NCBI GenBank assembly: GCA_963677355.2
Contig: CAXXXQ010000003.1
Location: 389,524 to 453,523 of the forward strand
Reading direction: 5' to 3'
DNA from: Thiomicrorhabdus sp963677355
GTDB taxonomy: Bacteria > Pseudomonadota > Gammaproteobacteria > Thiomicrospirales > Thiomicrospiraceae
Length of the DNA stretch: 64,000 nucleotides
Part shown: one piece after another, positions 17,659 through 26,516 of the stretch
Position numbering within the stretch: position 1 is the first letter of the stretch
How the letters are laid out: each line of letters starts with the position of its first letter
Notes under the pieces: generated by a model
Told to the model about the DNA's origin: nothing
The model's input: the letters and a program-made list of their open reading frames with translations, nothing else
Databases searched by the model: none
Made by a program: the position numbers and the translations under genes

Positions 17659-18726
17659 TTAGAGGTCAAGTTCGGATTTAACATTGTTACGGCCGGTGCT
17701 CTTTGCCGAATAAAGCGCTTTATCGGCGCGACCGATCATTTCATCTATATTTTTATCGTGGTTTTGGTCAAAGGTAGCCACGCCGCAAGAAACCGTTAGT
17801 TGTAAATCTTTTTTGTAGGCCGTGACTTTTAATTTGGTGGTTTCGATTTTAGCTCTCAAGCTTTCCGCAACATGCATAGCATTTTCAAGATTGGTATGGG
17901 GAAGCAAAATAATAAATTCTTCTCCGCCAAGACGAGCAACAAAGTCTTTTCCTTTGGTCTCTTTATGCAGTTGTTTTGCGAGGTATCTTAAAACGCTGTC
18001 TCCGACAAGGTGGCCGAATTCATCGTTGATGGCTTTGAAGAAGTCGATATCCAAGATAATCAACGAGAAAGTGAAGTCTTCTTCCAGCTGGGTTCTCTCC
18101 AGCATTTGTTCAGCGGCTTCGTTGAGTCCGCGACGATTCGGAATGTTGGTTAGCTCATCGGTTTTAGCAATGAGATTAGCCTGTTCAAGCTCCATTTTTA
18201 ACTGTTTGATTTCCCCTGAAGCTTCGTTAGCACCGTTTTGCAGGTCTTCCGTACAGCGAAGCATTGCTTTTATCGACGGCAAAATTTCATCGTGTAAACA
18301 CTCTTTGATGGAATCAGGAATGTCGCAATCTGAAAGATGATTAATTCCATTGACGACGGTCTCTTGATTCAGTCTGGAGGTCTCAATCCACTTTTCGATT
18401 TGTCCAAGCAGGTTTTTCAGCAACGTTTCAACTTGTTGGGTCGGTAAATGCTGAAACAAGTAGCTAGATATTAACTCGTTAAAAAAAGTGTCGGCTGCAT
18501 CGTTACTATAATTACCCGCTTCCATCACTTTTTGGATCTGCTGGCTCAGCTTGGGGTCGATATTTTGGATAGCTTCATAGATGACGGTGTAATGAACCGG
18601 ATTCGGAATCGCATCATGCTCTTTGATTTTTTCGAAAACGCGGTTGGCCAGCTCAAGTTTTTGTTGATCGCTCAAACTTTCAACCTGATAACGAGCAATG
18701 AATTTATTGATTGCGTTGAGTCGCAT
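17659..18726 (-). CDS. diguanylate cyclase (GGDEF) with N-terminal helical domain
   Basis: A 355-residue cytoplasmic protein that should make cyclic di-GMP. The active-site loop is RLGGEEF (about 268). The preceding DIDFFKAINDEFGH motif and C-terminal ADKALYSAKSTGRN complete the GGDEF domain (about 190-352). The allosteric I-site position reads KGKD instead of RxxD, so product inhibition may be weak. Residues 1-165 form an all-helical region with no transmembrane segment, followed by a coiled coil (GEIKQLKMELEQANLIAKTDELT) that would drive dimerisation. The input signal is unknown. An AGGA precedes the start. Confidence 0.9.
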   Translation of the reverse strand: MRLNAINKFIARYQVESLSDQQKLELANRVFEKIKEHDAIPNPVHYTVIYEAIQNIDPKLSQQIQKVMEAGNYSNDAADTFFNELISSYLFQHLPTQQVETLLKNLLGQIEKWIETSRLNQETVVNGINHLSDCDIPDSIKECLHDEILPSIKAMLRCTEDLQNGANEASGEIKQLKMELEQANLIAKTDELTNIPNRRGLNEAAEQMLERTQLEEDFTFSLIILDIDFFKAINDEFGHLVGDSVLRYLAKQLHKETKGKDFVARLGGEEFIILLPHTNLENAMHVAESLRAKIETTKLKVTAYKKDLQLTVSCGVATFDQNHDKNIDEMIGRADKALYSAKSTGRNNVKSELDL

Positions 18727-18832
18727 TTCGAGTCCTGATAAAAGAGAACGAGATAGAGTTGAAAATTATTTTAAGGCTTAAACGGCTCATTTGAAAGCTT
18801 AAAATGCATAGAACGAAGTTAGTCGAAAGATG

Positions 18833-18855
18833 CCGGCTTAAAAAAATTAAGCCGG
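18833..18855 (-). terminator. hairpin downstream of the DUF2892 gene
   Basis: A 9-bp perfect stem (CCGGCTTAA/TTAAGCCGG) with an A/T loop, 20 bp after the stop of the small membrane protein gene. It lacks a clear T-tract on either side, so it may end transcripts weakly or protect a 3' end. Confidence 0.45.
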
Positions 18856-18874
18856 AAAAGATTAAAAAACGAGT

Positions 18875-19075
18875 TTAATCTCTTTTGATTGTTTCATGTA
18901 GAGGACAGGTTTGAATGCCGAGAATGGTGTAGAGCGGACACCACTTCATAAGGCCTGTTGCCAGCGGAATGATACCGATATAACCCCAGTTGCCGACGAT
19001 GCCGGTGTATGCCAAAGCGATGAGTGCTAGTCCAAGAATAATACGAATGATTCGATCTAGTGTGCCTACGTTCAT
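18875..19075 (-). CDS. DUF2892 (YgaP-like) inner membrane protein
   Basis: A 66-residue protein of the DUF2892 family. The N-terminal NVGTLDRIIRIILG and the C-terminal CPLYTILGIQTCPL are the family signature, with two predicted membrane helices (about 9-25 and 29-45). The family is found alone or fused to rhodanese (YgaP), and its function is not established. A clear GGAG lies before the ATG. Confidence 0.88.
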   Translation of the reverse strand: MNVGTLDRIIRIILGLALIALAYTGIVGNWGYIGIIPLATGLMKWCPLYTILGIQTCPLHETIKRD

Positions 19076-19226
19076 GATAAATGTACTCCATTAGTGATTG
19101 TTATTGTGATTCGATTAAGGGCTATAATTTTATAAGCCGAATTTCAGTGCATGGACATGGTTTATTAAACTCTATAGCGACTATCTCTAGGTTGATATAA
19201 AAAAACATAGATTTTGTCCTGCTTGC

Positions 19227-19257
19227 TCCGACATTTTTGATGTCGGATTTATATTTT
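19227..19257 (+). terminator. orphan terminator-like hairpin between divergent genes
   Basis: TCCGACAT-TTTTG-ATGTCGGA is a perfect 8-bp stem followed by a T-rich tail (TTTATATTTT). It lies in the 288-bp region between the divergent DUF2892 gene and the ModE-like gene, over 100 bp before the latter, where no gene ends. It could end a small RNA or attenuate a long leader. Confidence 0.5.
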
Positions 19258-19363
19258 CGGCGATGCATAATAATTGTCAATATTTAACAGTCAACTCTAA
19301 TTATTGAAAAGAGTCCTGTTTGTTGTTTGTTACATATAACATTAGATGATAGGTATTAAACCA

Positions 19364-19732
19364 ATGACTCATACCGATAGTAATAAGTTACCTGGAGAGC
19401 CTTACTCGGAAAAAATCAGGGCGCGTTTTTGGATTACCGGCGATGCTTCAGGGTATGTCGGTATCGGGCGTATTGAGCTGCTTGAAAAAATTGATGAGTT
19501 CGGTTCGATGAATCAAGCTGCTAAAAGCATGGGTATGTCTTATAAAAAAGCTTGGAAATTAATTGAAGAACTCAATCAAATGTACGAGCAGCCTCTAATT
19601 GTCAAAGCAGTTGGCGGAAAAGCAGGTGGCGGCAGTGTTTTAACCGACAGGGGTAAGAGGTTAATTAAGGATTTCAGAAAGATCGAGAGTGAGTTGCAGC
19701 TTTTTCTCGATAAAATGAATTCTCTAGTTTAA
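19364..19732 (+). CDS. ModE N-terminal domain (LysR-like winged helix) regulator
   Basis: A 122-residue protein consisting only of the DNA-binding part of ModE. ARFWITGDASGYVGIGRIELLEKIDEFGSM is read as the wing-helix entry, followed by NQAAKSMGMSYKKAWKLIEEL as the HTH and VGGKAGGGSVLTDRGKRLI as the wing. The molybdate-binding TOBE domains are absent, so it cannot sense molybdate in the classic way. I prefer the ATG at 19364 (AGG 10 bp before); an ATG at 19346 would add six residues. It lies directly upstream of the porin-urease cluster and may regulate it. Confidence 0.85.
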   Translation: MTHTDSNKLPGEPYSEKIRARFWITGDASGYVGIGRIELLEKIDEFGSMNQAAKSMGMSYKKAWKLIEELNQMYEQPLIVKAVGGKAGGGSVLTDRGKRLIKDFRKIESELQLFLDKMNSLV

Positions 19733-19837
19733 AGCGGTGCATTGTTGCACCAAATTAATTCTGTAATATTCTCTCAATATTCTGTTAATAGATCGAATTT
19801 AAGTTAACTGTCTGATTTATAAAATAATTTAAAAAAT

Positions 19838-19853
19838 TGGCACTAACTTGGTT
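19838..19853 (+). promoter_or_regulatory. weak sigma-54-like promoter before the porin
   Basis: TGGCAC at 19838-19843 is a perfect -24 element, but the -12 element reads TGGTT rather than TTGCW at the expected spacing, so the match is partial. It lies about 55 bp before the porin ATG and would put the porin-urease region under nitrogen control like its neighbours. Confidence 0.3.
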
Positions 19854-19906
19854 ATATGGATTTCGAATTTAATTTCATTACAGATTTTTTTATGTTGGAG
19901 AGAAAA

Positions 19907-20617
19907 ATGAAAAAAACTTTTACACTTAAGCCACTAGCTCTTTCTTTAGCTGTTGCTGCGGCGTCTGCTGCTTCTGTCGTTCCTGCTACAGCTCAAGCAG
20001 AGGTTTCTTATAATGCAGCGGTAAGCAACTTCTACCTATGGCGTGGTCTTGATATTAGTGAAGGTCAAGCAGTTGTATCAGGTGGTGTAGATTACTCTCA
20101 CGATTCAGGTTTGTATGCAGGTATGTGGGCTTCTTCAGAAGCTGACGGTTCTGAGTTTGACCTTTATGGTGGATGGGCAAAAGAGTTTGGTGAGTTTGGA
20201 ATTAACTTAGGATATTTCGCATATTTTTATCCTACTGAATTGTCATATACTGCCGATATCCCAACATCAAAAGCGCCTATCGCCGAGACTGGTTTTGATG
20301 AAGATGAAGGTACTTTAATCACTGAATACTACGTTGCTCTATCTTATTCTGATTTAAGCGTGGGTGCTTATATCAATACAGACCAAGATGAAAACGATGA
20401 TTATAAATATTTAACTGTCGATTACACCTACGATAAGTTTGGTTTCCACTACGGTAAAACGATGCTAGATGAAGGTGATGAATATTCTGATGTTAACATT
20501 AGCTACGCTGCAACAGATGCATTTACCATCACTGTGTCAAAAGCGATGGGAGACGCTGTTGAAGACACTTCTCTAGAGAACCCTATGGTTAACATTTCAT
20601 ACAGCCTTGCATTCTAA
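19907..20617 (+). CDS. TorF-family putative outer membrane porin
   Basis: A 236-residue outer membrane protein with an N-terminal signal peptide (MKKTFTLKPLALSLAVAAAS..., cleavage probably after AQA). Repeated amphipathic beta strands follow, beginning VSYNAAVSNFYLWRGLDISEG, the hallmark of the TIGR02001/TorF family, and the last residue is Phe (ISYSLAF), as in barrels. The start is ATG 19907 behind GGAGAG. Members of this family recur beside urea and amine uptake genes, so it may pass urea across the outer membrane; that is inference from position. An intrinsic terminator follows. Confidence 0.85.
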   Translation: MKKTFTLKPLALSLAVAAASAASVVPATAQAEVSYNAAVSNFYLWRGLDISEGQAVVSGGVDYSHDSGLYAGMWASSEADGSEFDLYGGWAKEFGEFGINLGYFAYFYPTELSYTADIPTSKAPIAETGFDEDEGTLITEYYVALSYSDLSVGAYINTDQDENDDYKYLTVDYTYDKFGFHYGKTMLDEGDEYSDVNISYAATDAFTITVSKAMGDAVEDTSLENPMVNISYSLAF

Positions 20618-20650
20618 GAAATTTGAATGAAAAGTTAGTTAAAGCGGAAA

Positions 20651-20677
20651 AAAGAGGCTATAGGCCTCTTTTTTTTA
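20651..20677 (+). terminator. Rho-independent terminator after the porin gene
   Basis: AAAGAGGC-TATAG-GCCTCTTT followed by a run of T. It lies 21 bp before the ureD start and so separates porin from urease transcription, at least in part. It also shows that the longer open frame beginning at 20623 is not the real ureD start. Confidence 0.88.
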
Positions 20678-20697
20678 CTCTAAAAATTTGGAGCTCA

Positions 20698-21537
20698 ATG
20701 ATAAATCTATCTCTTAAAGAAGGTTGGAAAGGTTTTTTATCTTTTTCGTTTGTGCAAGACGGACAGCGCACAGTCGTAAAAGATAAACGGCACTTTGGGC
20801 CTCTAGTTTTACAGCGGCCTTATTATCAAGAAATAGCACGGCCTCAAGTTTTGATTATTCATCCTCCAGGCGGGATTGTCGGCGGCGATGTTTTGGAAAC
20901 TCACATCAAAGTAACTCAGGGCGCGCAAGGTCTGATTAGCACACCGGCGGCAACCAAGTTTTATCGTAGTAAGAGCGAAAAGGCTTATCAGCTACAGAAA
21001 ATCGAGATGGATGTGGAAGGCGAGTTGGAGTGGTTGCCCCAAGAGACTCTGTTTTTCAATCGCTCCGTATCGGATAACAAAATTATTTTCAAACTGGCTT
21101 CGGCGAATAATAAATTGATTGCCTGGGATATTATCGGGCTAGGGCGACCGCATAGTGGAGAACGCTTTGAGCAAGGCGAGTTGTCGCAATCCATAGAGTT
21201 GTTTGTCGAAGATGAACTGATATTTGTAGATCGGTTGCACGTCACTCCGGAATCAGGCGTGACCGATAGCGTGGCTTCTTTTGACGGCAAAAGTCTATTT
21301 GCTACGGCAATGCTCTATAGCCCCGATATACAAACTCTCGGCGAGCTTAAGGCGGAGTTGAATCGTCTTGAATGGCCGCTTCCGGTCGGCATTACGCAAA
21401 TGGACCGACTGATCGTTTTGCGAGTGCTGGGCGAGGACTTGGATGAAATTAAAGAAGTGCTCTATCAGCTATGGGTAACAGCCCGTCCATTGATTTTAGG
21501 TGTGTCGGCGATCAGACCGAGAATTTGGAATACGTGA
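20698..21537 (+). CDS. ureD: urease accessory protein UreD
   Basis: A 279-residue UreD (UreH), which with UreF and UreG delivers nickel to the urease active site. Family features include HPPGGIVGGDVL, TPAATKFYRS and WLPQETLFF. The start is ATG 20698 with GGAG upstream, just past the terminator of the porin gene. It is the first gene of the ureDABCEFG order found in many proteobacteria. Confidence 0.94.
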   Translation: MINLSLKEGWKGFLSFSFVQDGQRTVVKDKRHFGPLVLQRPYYQEIARPQVLIIHPPGGIVGGDVLETHIKVTQGAQGLISTPAATKFYRSKSEKAYQLQKIEMDVEGELEWLPQETLFFNRSVSDNKIIFKLASANNKLIAWDIIGLGRPHSGERFEQGELSQSIELFVEDELIFVDRLHVTPESGVTDSVASFDGKSLFATAMLYSPDIQTLGELKAELNRLEWPLPVGITQMDRLIVLRVLGEDLDEIKEVLYQLWVTARPLILGVSAIRPRIWNT

Positions 21538-21577
21538 TTAATCAGAAAGTTGTGAATTATTAAAAGCGAGAAGTAGC

Positions 21578-21880
21578 ATGGAATTACTGCCCAGAGAAAA
21601 AGACAAACTACTGTTGTTTACGGCGGGACTGCTTGCCGAAAGAAGGTTGGCAAGAGGCTTGAAACTCAATTATCCGGAAGCGGTCGCTTTGATCAGTCTC
21701 GAAGTTTTAGAGGGTGCGCGTGACGGCAAAACCGTAGCGGAGCTGATGGATTACGGCACCACTATTCTGAACAAAGATCAGGTCATGGACGGTGTGCCGG
21801 AAATGATTCATGAAGTTCAAGTTGAGGCCACTTTCCCGGACGGAACCAAGTTGGTCACTATCCATCAACCTATCGTATAG
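21578..21880 (+). CDS. ureA: urease gamma subunit
   Basis: A 100-residue structural subunit of urease. It starts MELLPREKDKLLLFTAG and contains LNYPEAVALIS and the ARDGKTVAELM region, all typical of UreA. Full length. It is followed 8 bp later by ureB. Confidence 0.97.
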   Translation: MELLPREKDKLLLFTAGLLAERRLARGLKLNYPEAVALISLEVLEGARDGKTVAELMDYGTTILNKDQVMDGVPEMIHEVQVEATFPDGTKLVTIHQPIV

Positions 21881-21888
21881 GAGTCACT

Positions 21889-22200
21889 ATGATCCCAGGT
21901 GAAATTATTACCCAACAGGGCGAAATCGAACTGAATGCAGGTAGAAATGCCATAGAAGTGGAAGTGGCGAACTCCGGCGATAGACCCGTGCAGGTTGGCT
22001 CGCATTACCATTTCTATGAAACCAATAGTGCTCTGATTTTTGATCGTGAAATGACTAAAGGCTTTCGTTTGGATATCCCCGCCGGTACTGCAGTTCGCTT
22101 TGAACCAGGCCAGAAAAGAAAAGTTAAATTGGTCGAGCTGGCCGGCGACAAAATTGTCTACGGTTTTAACCAACTGGTCATGGGTAAACTGGAGAATTAA
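21889..22200 (+). CDS. ureB: urease beta subunit
   Basis: A 103-residue UreB. Family motifs are MIPGEI at the start, NSGDRPVQVGSHYHFYETN in the middle and RFEPGQKRKVKLVELAG near the end. The ureC start follows after 1 bp, so translation of the three structural subunits is tightly linked. Confidence 0.97.
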   Translation: MIPGEIITQQGEIELNAGRNAIEVEVANSGDRPVQVGSHYHFYETNSALIFDREMTKGFRLDIPAGTAVRFEPGQKRKVKLVELAGDKIVYGFNQLVMGKLEN

Positions 22201-22201
22201 G

Positions 22202-23908
22202 ATGAGTTACAGAATTGATCGTAAAGCTTATTCCGAAATGTACGGCCCGACTACCGGTGATAAGGTTCGCCTAGGTGATACAGAACTCTGGATTGAAGTG
22301 GAAAAAGACTATACCACTTATGGTGAAGAGGTTAAGTTTGGTGGCGGAAAGGTCATCAGAGACGGGATGGGGCAAGGTCAGAAGGTAGCGGCAGATGTAG
22401 TGGATACCGTGATTACCAATGCCCTTATTCTGGATTACTGGGGGATCGTCAAAGCCGATATCGGTATTAAAGACGGCTATATCTGCGCGATCGGTAAAGC
22501 CGGGAATTCCGATATCCAGCCGGACGTTACTTTTGAGGTCGGAGCCGGTACCGAGGTCATTGCCGGAGAGGGGCAGATCATTACTGCGGGTGGTGTGGAT
22601 AGTCATATCCACTTTATCTGCCCGCAACAGATCGAAGAAGCCTTGATGTCTGGGGTGACCACCATGATTGGTGGAGGAACCGGGCCCGCAGCTGGAACTA
22701 ATGCAACCACCTGTACCTCCGGACCTTGGTATATCCATAAAATGTTGCAGGCGGCCGAAGAGTATCCGATGAATCTTGGTTTTCTCGGTAAAGGCAATGC
22801 CTCTTTGCCTGAACCTCTGCAAGAGCAACTCGCAGCTGGCGCAATCGGTTTGAAATTGCATGAAGATTGGGGGACCACGCCGGGAGCGATTGATAACTGT
22901 CTGGCGGTAGCGGATGAGTATGATGTGCAGGTCGCGATTCATACTGATACGTTGAATGAATCCGGCTTTGTTGAAAATACCTTGGCGGCATTCAAAGATC
23001 GCGTCATTCACACCTATCATACCGAAGGCGCCGGCGGAGGCCATGCCCCGGATATTATTAAGGCATGTGGATTTGCCAATGTTTTGCCGTCATCAACCAA
23101 CCCGACTCGACCATTTACCGTTAATACCATCGATGAACATCTGGATATGCTGATGGTATGTCACCACTTGGATCCCAATATTGTTGAAGATGTGGCTTTT
23201 GCCGAATCACGTATTCGTCGTGAAACCATTGCGGCGGAAGATATTCTGCACGATATCGGTGCCTTTTCGATGATCTCTTCGGATTCTCAAGCGATGGGGC
23301 GTGTCGGCGAAGTGATTACCCGTACATGGCAGACGGCTCATAAAATGAAAGTACAAAGAGGTTTGTTGCCGGAAGAGAATTCGGATATAGATAATTTCAG
23401 AGCCAAACGTTACGTTGCCAAATACACGATCAATCCGGCCATTACTCATGGAATCGGCGATCAAGTCGGTTCGGTCGAGGTGGGTAAGTTGGCTGATTTG
23501 GTTTTATGGAAACCGGCCTTTTTTGGTGCTAAACCGTCAATGATTATTAAGGGCGGTATGATTGCTGCAGTACCGATGGGGGATATTAATGCCTCAATTC
23601 CAACACCGCAGCCAGTTCATTATCGTTCGATGTTTGCGACCGCAGGTAAAGCGGTGTACGGCACTTCAATCACTTTTGTTTCCAAGGCAGCCTATGAAAA
23701 TGGGATTAAGGATGAGTTAGGTCTGCAAAAGATCATTAAGCCGGTTAGCAATACCCGAAATATAAGTAAGAAAGACATGCTCTTGAATGACCTGATGCCT
23801 GATATATCGGTGGATCCCGAGACTTATGAAGTAAAAGCAGACGGGGTGCAGTTGATTTGCGAGCCAATGGAGAGTTTGCCGTTGGCACAGAGATATTTCC
23901 TGTTTTAA
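22202..23908 (+). CDS. ureC: urease alpha (catalytic) subunit
   Basis: A 568-residue catalytic subunit that hydrolyses urea to ammonia and carbamate at a di-nickel site. The start is ATG 22202 (MSYRIDRKAYSEMYGPTTGD); the frame open upstream overlaps ureB and is not used. Nickel ligands are visible: HIH in GVDSHIHFI, the carbamylated Lys in GLKLHEDWG, and the His of HTDTLNESGF and TYHTEGAGGGH. The mobile-flap His lies in MVCHHLDP. All catalytic residues appear intact and the length is normal. Confidence 0.98.
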   Translation: MSYRIDRKAYSEMYGPTTGDKVRLGDTELWIEVEKDYTTYGEEVKFGGGKVIRDGMGQGQKVAADVVDTVITNALILDYWGIVKADIGIKDGYICAIGKAGNSDIQPDVTFEVGAGTEVIAGEGQIITAGGVDSHIHFICPQQIEEALMSGVTTMIGGGTGPAAGTNATTCTSGPWYIHKMLQAAEEYPMNLGFLGKGNASLPEPLQEQLAAGAIGLKLHEDWGTTPGAIDNCLAVADEYDVQVAIHTDTLNESGFVENTLAAFKDRVIHTYHTEGAGGGHAPDIIKACGFANVLPSSTNPTRPFTVNTIDEHLDMLMVCHHLDPNIVEDVAFAESRIRRETIAAEDILHDIGAFSMISSDSQAMGRVGEVITRTWQTAHKMKVQRGLLPEENSDIDNFRAKRYVAKYTINPAITHGIGDQVGSVEVGKLADLVLWKPAFFGAKPSMIIKGGMIAAVPMGDINASIPTPQPVHYRSMFATAGKAVYGTSITFVSKAAYENGIKDELGLQKIIKPVSNTRNISKKDMLLNDLMPDISVDPETYEVKADGVQLICEPMESLPLAQRYFLF

Positions 23909-23952
23909 TGACTATTTAACGAATAAATTAACCAATAAATATAGAGGTTGTT

Positions 23953-24429
23953 GTGCGAGAGTTTACTGAAGTTTTGTCATCAGCGTCGATGCCGGAAGAC
24001 GCGCAAAAAATTACCTTAACTTTTTTGCAGAGAGAGAAAAGCCGTTTAAAAGCGACTTTGCCGGACGGGGAAGATATCGGCTTATTTTTACCGAGAGGCA
24101 CCGTTCTCAAAGAAGGCGATGTGTTAACCAATGAAGACGGTGATTTTCTGGAAGTGAAGGCGGCTGACGAGAAAGTGTCGACAGTTACGGCGGACGACGC
24201 TTTTCAACTGGCTAGAATAGCTTATCACTTGGGTAACCGTCATGTTCCGTTACAGTTATCGCCCGGCTGGTTGCGTTACGCTCATGATCATGTGTTGGAT
24301 GAGATGGTAGAGCTACTAGGAGGTAAAGTCCTTGTAGAAGACAAGCCTTTGCATCCCGAGAGCGGTGCTTATGGCGCTCATGGGGGCGGGCATGGCGGCG
24401 GGCATGGCCACGGTCATCACCATCACTGA
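23953..24429 (+). CDS. ureE: urease nickel metallochaperone UreE
   Basis: A 158-residue UreE. An N-terminal peptide-binding domain is followed by a metal-binding domain with the LAYHLGNRH-type motif (IAYHLGNRHVPLQL) and the DHVLDEMVELLGG element. The C-terminus is a Gly/His tail with about ten His residues (GHGGGHGHGHHHH) that stores nickel. The start is GTG 23953 with AGAGG 5 bp before. It follows ureC by 44 bp and is 8 bp before ureF. Confidence 0.95.
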   Translation: MREFTEVLSSASMPEDAQKITLTFLQREKSRLKATLPDGEDIGLFLPRGTVLKEGDVLTNEDGDFLEVKAADEKVSTVTADDAFQLARIAYHLGNRHVPLQLSPGWLRYAHDHVLDEMVELLGGKVLVEDKPLHPESGAYGAHGGGHGGGHGHGHHHH

Positions 24430-24437
24430 GTCATATT

Positions 24438-25103
24438 ATGCAGGCGGCTAATTTACTTCGACTTTTGCAGTTATCCAGTCCGACGTTACCGATTGGAGCC
24501 TATGCATATTCTCAGGGGGCGGAGTCAGCGGTGAATACCAAATTGGTACATGATTATGATTCTGCTTATCTCTGGCTACAAACCGTGTTGGAACAGAGTG
24601 TAGCTTGTAATGATATGGCATTGCTAGTGCAGGCTTATGCGGCTTGGCAGCTTGCGGATGATGCCCGCATTAAAGAACTATCCATGCTGAGCCGGGCGCT
24701 TCGCGAGACCGCGGAACTGAAGCAGGAGGACGGCCATCTCGCAGTGGCCTTGTTGCGTCTTGCCGAACCCTTGGGGATGTCTGCCCCCGATTATCTGAAA
24801 AAGATCGCCTCTTATCCGATTGTATTTGCGCTCTTTTGTCAGGCATGGAAAGTCCCGTTGGAAGAGGCCTTGACGGCCTTTGCCTGGAGTTGGTTGGAAA
24901 ACCAGTTGGCGGCCATGATCAAATTGGTGCCTTTGGGGCAGACTCAAGGACAGAAGTTAATGATTGAGTTGGATCAAAGTCTGCTCAAAGCCAAAACGAC
25001 GGCGATGCAACTGCCGGTCGAACAGATTGGCAGCAGTTTGCCGAATTTAGCGATTTTAAGCAGTCAACATGAAAATCAATATAGCCGACTGTTTAGGTCT
25101 TGA
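24438..25103 (+). CDS. ureF: urease accessory protein UreF
   Basis: A 221-residue all-helical UreF, which links UreD to the GTPase UreG during urease activation. The N-terminal LLQLSSPTLPIGAYAYSQGAE and the C-terminal LVPLGQTQGQKLM motifs are typical of the family. It lies between ureE (8 bp) and ureG (36 bp). Confidence 0.95.
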   Translation: MQAANLLRLLQLSSPTLPIGAYAYSQGAESAVNTKLVHDYDSAYLWLQTVLEQSVACNDMALLVQAYAAWQLADDARIKELSMLSRALRETAELKQEDGHLAVALLRLAEPLGMSAPDYLKKIASYPIVFALFCQAWKVPLEEALTAFAWSWLENQLAAMIKLVPLGQTQGQKLMIELDQSLLKAKTTAMQLPVEQIGSSLPNLAILSSQHENQYSRLFRS

Positions 25104-25139
25104 TGTTCAAGTCGAGAATGAAAGGGAAAGAAGAGAACA

Positions 25140-25742
25140 ATGAAACACGCGTTGAGATTAGGTATTGGCGGACCGGTTGGTTCGGGGAAAACAGCATTGG
25201 TTGAAGCATTGTGTAAAGCGATGCGTGACGACTTTAATATCGCTGTGGTGACCAATGATATTTACACCAAAGAAGACCAGCAAATTCTGATTCGGGCTCA
25301 AGCTTTGACGGAAGACCGGATTGTCGGGGTGGAGACCGGTGGCTGTCCACATACCGCCATTAGGGAAGATGCTTCTATGAATTTAACCGCCATTGAAGAG
25401 TTGCAGGACAAGTTCCCGGATCTGGAAATGGTCATTATTGAATCGGGCGGAGATAACCTGAGCGCGACGTTCAGCCCGGAGCTTTCAGATTTGACCTTGT
25501 ATGTTATTGATGTATCGGCCGGAGATAAGCTGCCTAGAAAGGGTGGGCCAGGTATTACTCAGTCCGATTTACTGATTATCAATAAAATCGATTTGGCAGA
25601 GTATGTCGGCGCGAGTCTGGAAGTGATGGATCGGGATACCAAAATTCAACGCGGTGACAAGCCTTATGTCTTTACCAATCTGAAAAACGGTGAAGGCTTG
25701 GAAACGATTGTTAAATTTATCGTCGATAAAGGAATGTTGTAA
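25140..25742 (+). CDS. ureG: urease accessory GTPase UreG
   Basis: A 200-residue SIMIBI-class GTPase that powers nickel insertion. The P-loop is GGPVGSGKTAL; the nickel-binding Cys-Pro-His motif is in GGCPHTAIREDASMN; guanine recognition is through NKIDLA. It starts with ATG 25140. The stop codon overlaps the start of the downstream permease (TAATG). Confidence 0.97.
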   Translation: MKHALRLGIGGPVGSGKTALVEALCKAMRDDFNIAVVTNDIYTKEDQQILIRAQALTEDRIVGVETGGCPHTAIREDASMNLTAIEELQDKFPDLEMVIIESGGDNLSATFSPELSDLTLYVIDVSAGDKLPRKGGPGITQSDLLIINKIDLAEYVGASLEVMDRDTKIQRGDKPYVFTNLKNGEGLETIVKFIVDKGML

Positions 25743-26413
25743 TGTTAGAAGCGGGATTGTTATTGGTCTTTTTCTACGGCATGTTACATGCCTTTGGCCC
25801 GGATCATCTCACCGCCATCGCCGACTTTTCTATCGGGCGTAATCGTCGCCGTGTGTTTAAGGTGGCGCTCGGCTTTGCGATTGGGCATGGCGTGAGTTTG
25901 TATCTGTTTGCCTTGTTGCTGCAGCAATTTGACCTTTCGGAAGAACTGCTTGCTTGGGGTGATATTGCTGCGGTTTCCCTGCTTATTGTTATGGGAGCCT
26001 ATTTACTGTATTTGGTGATTTCGGAGCGCATTAATTTGAGTAAACATTCGCATGACGGTCATGAACATATTCATATTTGGTATGGTAAATCGCATCGTCA
26101 TGATTCATTGTCAGGCCAGACCCATGGAGGTTCAAAAAAGGGTTGGATTGCTGCAGCTACACTTGGTGTCCTGATGGGGATAGGCGGTGCGCGCGGCATG
26201 TTGGTTTCATTAGCGGCGCTATCTCAGGATTCAGTGTCACCAATGATGGTGCTAAGTTTTACTTTAGGCGTTGCTTTAATCTTTTTGGTTTTCGGGTTTG
26301 TTTTGATGTTGCTTAATAAAAAATTGATGCAATCCAAGGCGATGCTTAGAGGGGGGTATGCCATTATGGGCGTGACCTCAATGGGGGTTGGCAGCTACAT
26401 GTTGCTCTCCTGA
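25742..26413 (+). CDS. UreH/NicO-type nickel permease linked to urease
   Basis: A 223-residue membrane protein with about six helices. The first helix ends in HAFGPDHLTAIADF, the His-x4-Asp-His signature of NiCoT/NicO nickel-cobalt permeases. A His-rich cytoplasmic loop (about 100-120, HSHDGHEHIHIWYGKSHRH) and VLMGIGGARGMLVSLAAL follow. Its start overlaps the ureG stop, so nickel uptake is translated with the urease assembly genes. Annotation pipelines may call it UreH, HupE/UreJ or a sulfite-exporter-like protein; the nickel role is inferred from motif and position. Confidence 0.85.
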   Translation: MLEAGLLLVFFYGMLHAFGPDHLTAIADFSIGRNRRRVFKVALGFAIGHGVSLYLFALLLQQFDLSEELLAWGDIAAVSLLIVMGAYLLYLVISERINLSKHSHDGHEHIHIWYGKSHRHDSLSGQTHGGSKKGWIAAATLGVLMGIGGARGMLVSLAALSQDSVSPMMVLSFTLGVALIFLVFGFVLMLLNKKLMQSKAMLRGGYAIMGVTSMGVGSYMLLS

Positions 26414-26502
26414 ATTTGCAAAGCGGTAGCTATGAAATGCCTAACCGCTTCTCGTTAAACGTTCTATTGAGTTGGATGCAACTTCGTTATCAGCATTTCT
26501 CG

Positions 26503-26516
26503 AAAATGATAATCCG
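26503..26516. other. region 26414-26961: non-coding, with an AT-rich promoter at its right end
   Basis: The 548 bp between the nickel permease and the TonB receptor carry no open frame I can support. The left part has an imperfect AAGCGGT/ACCGCTT repeat (about 26422-26450) without a T-tract. An isolated Fur-like half site, AAATGATAATCC, lies near 26503-26516. The only strong signals are in the last 100 bp and are listed separately. Confidence 0.4.

Noticed and set aside
19736..19751. GGTGCA-TTGT-TGCACC as an NtrC site
   Set aside because: The half sites are in the reverse order and spacing for NtrC; it is more likely a weak 3' hairpin of the ModE-like gene.
22100..22201. Upstream extension of ureC
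   Set aside because: It would overlap ureB, and the conserved UreC N-terminus begins at the ATG at 22202.
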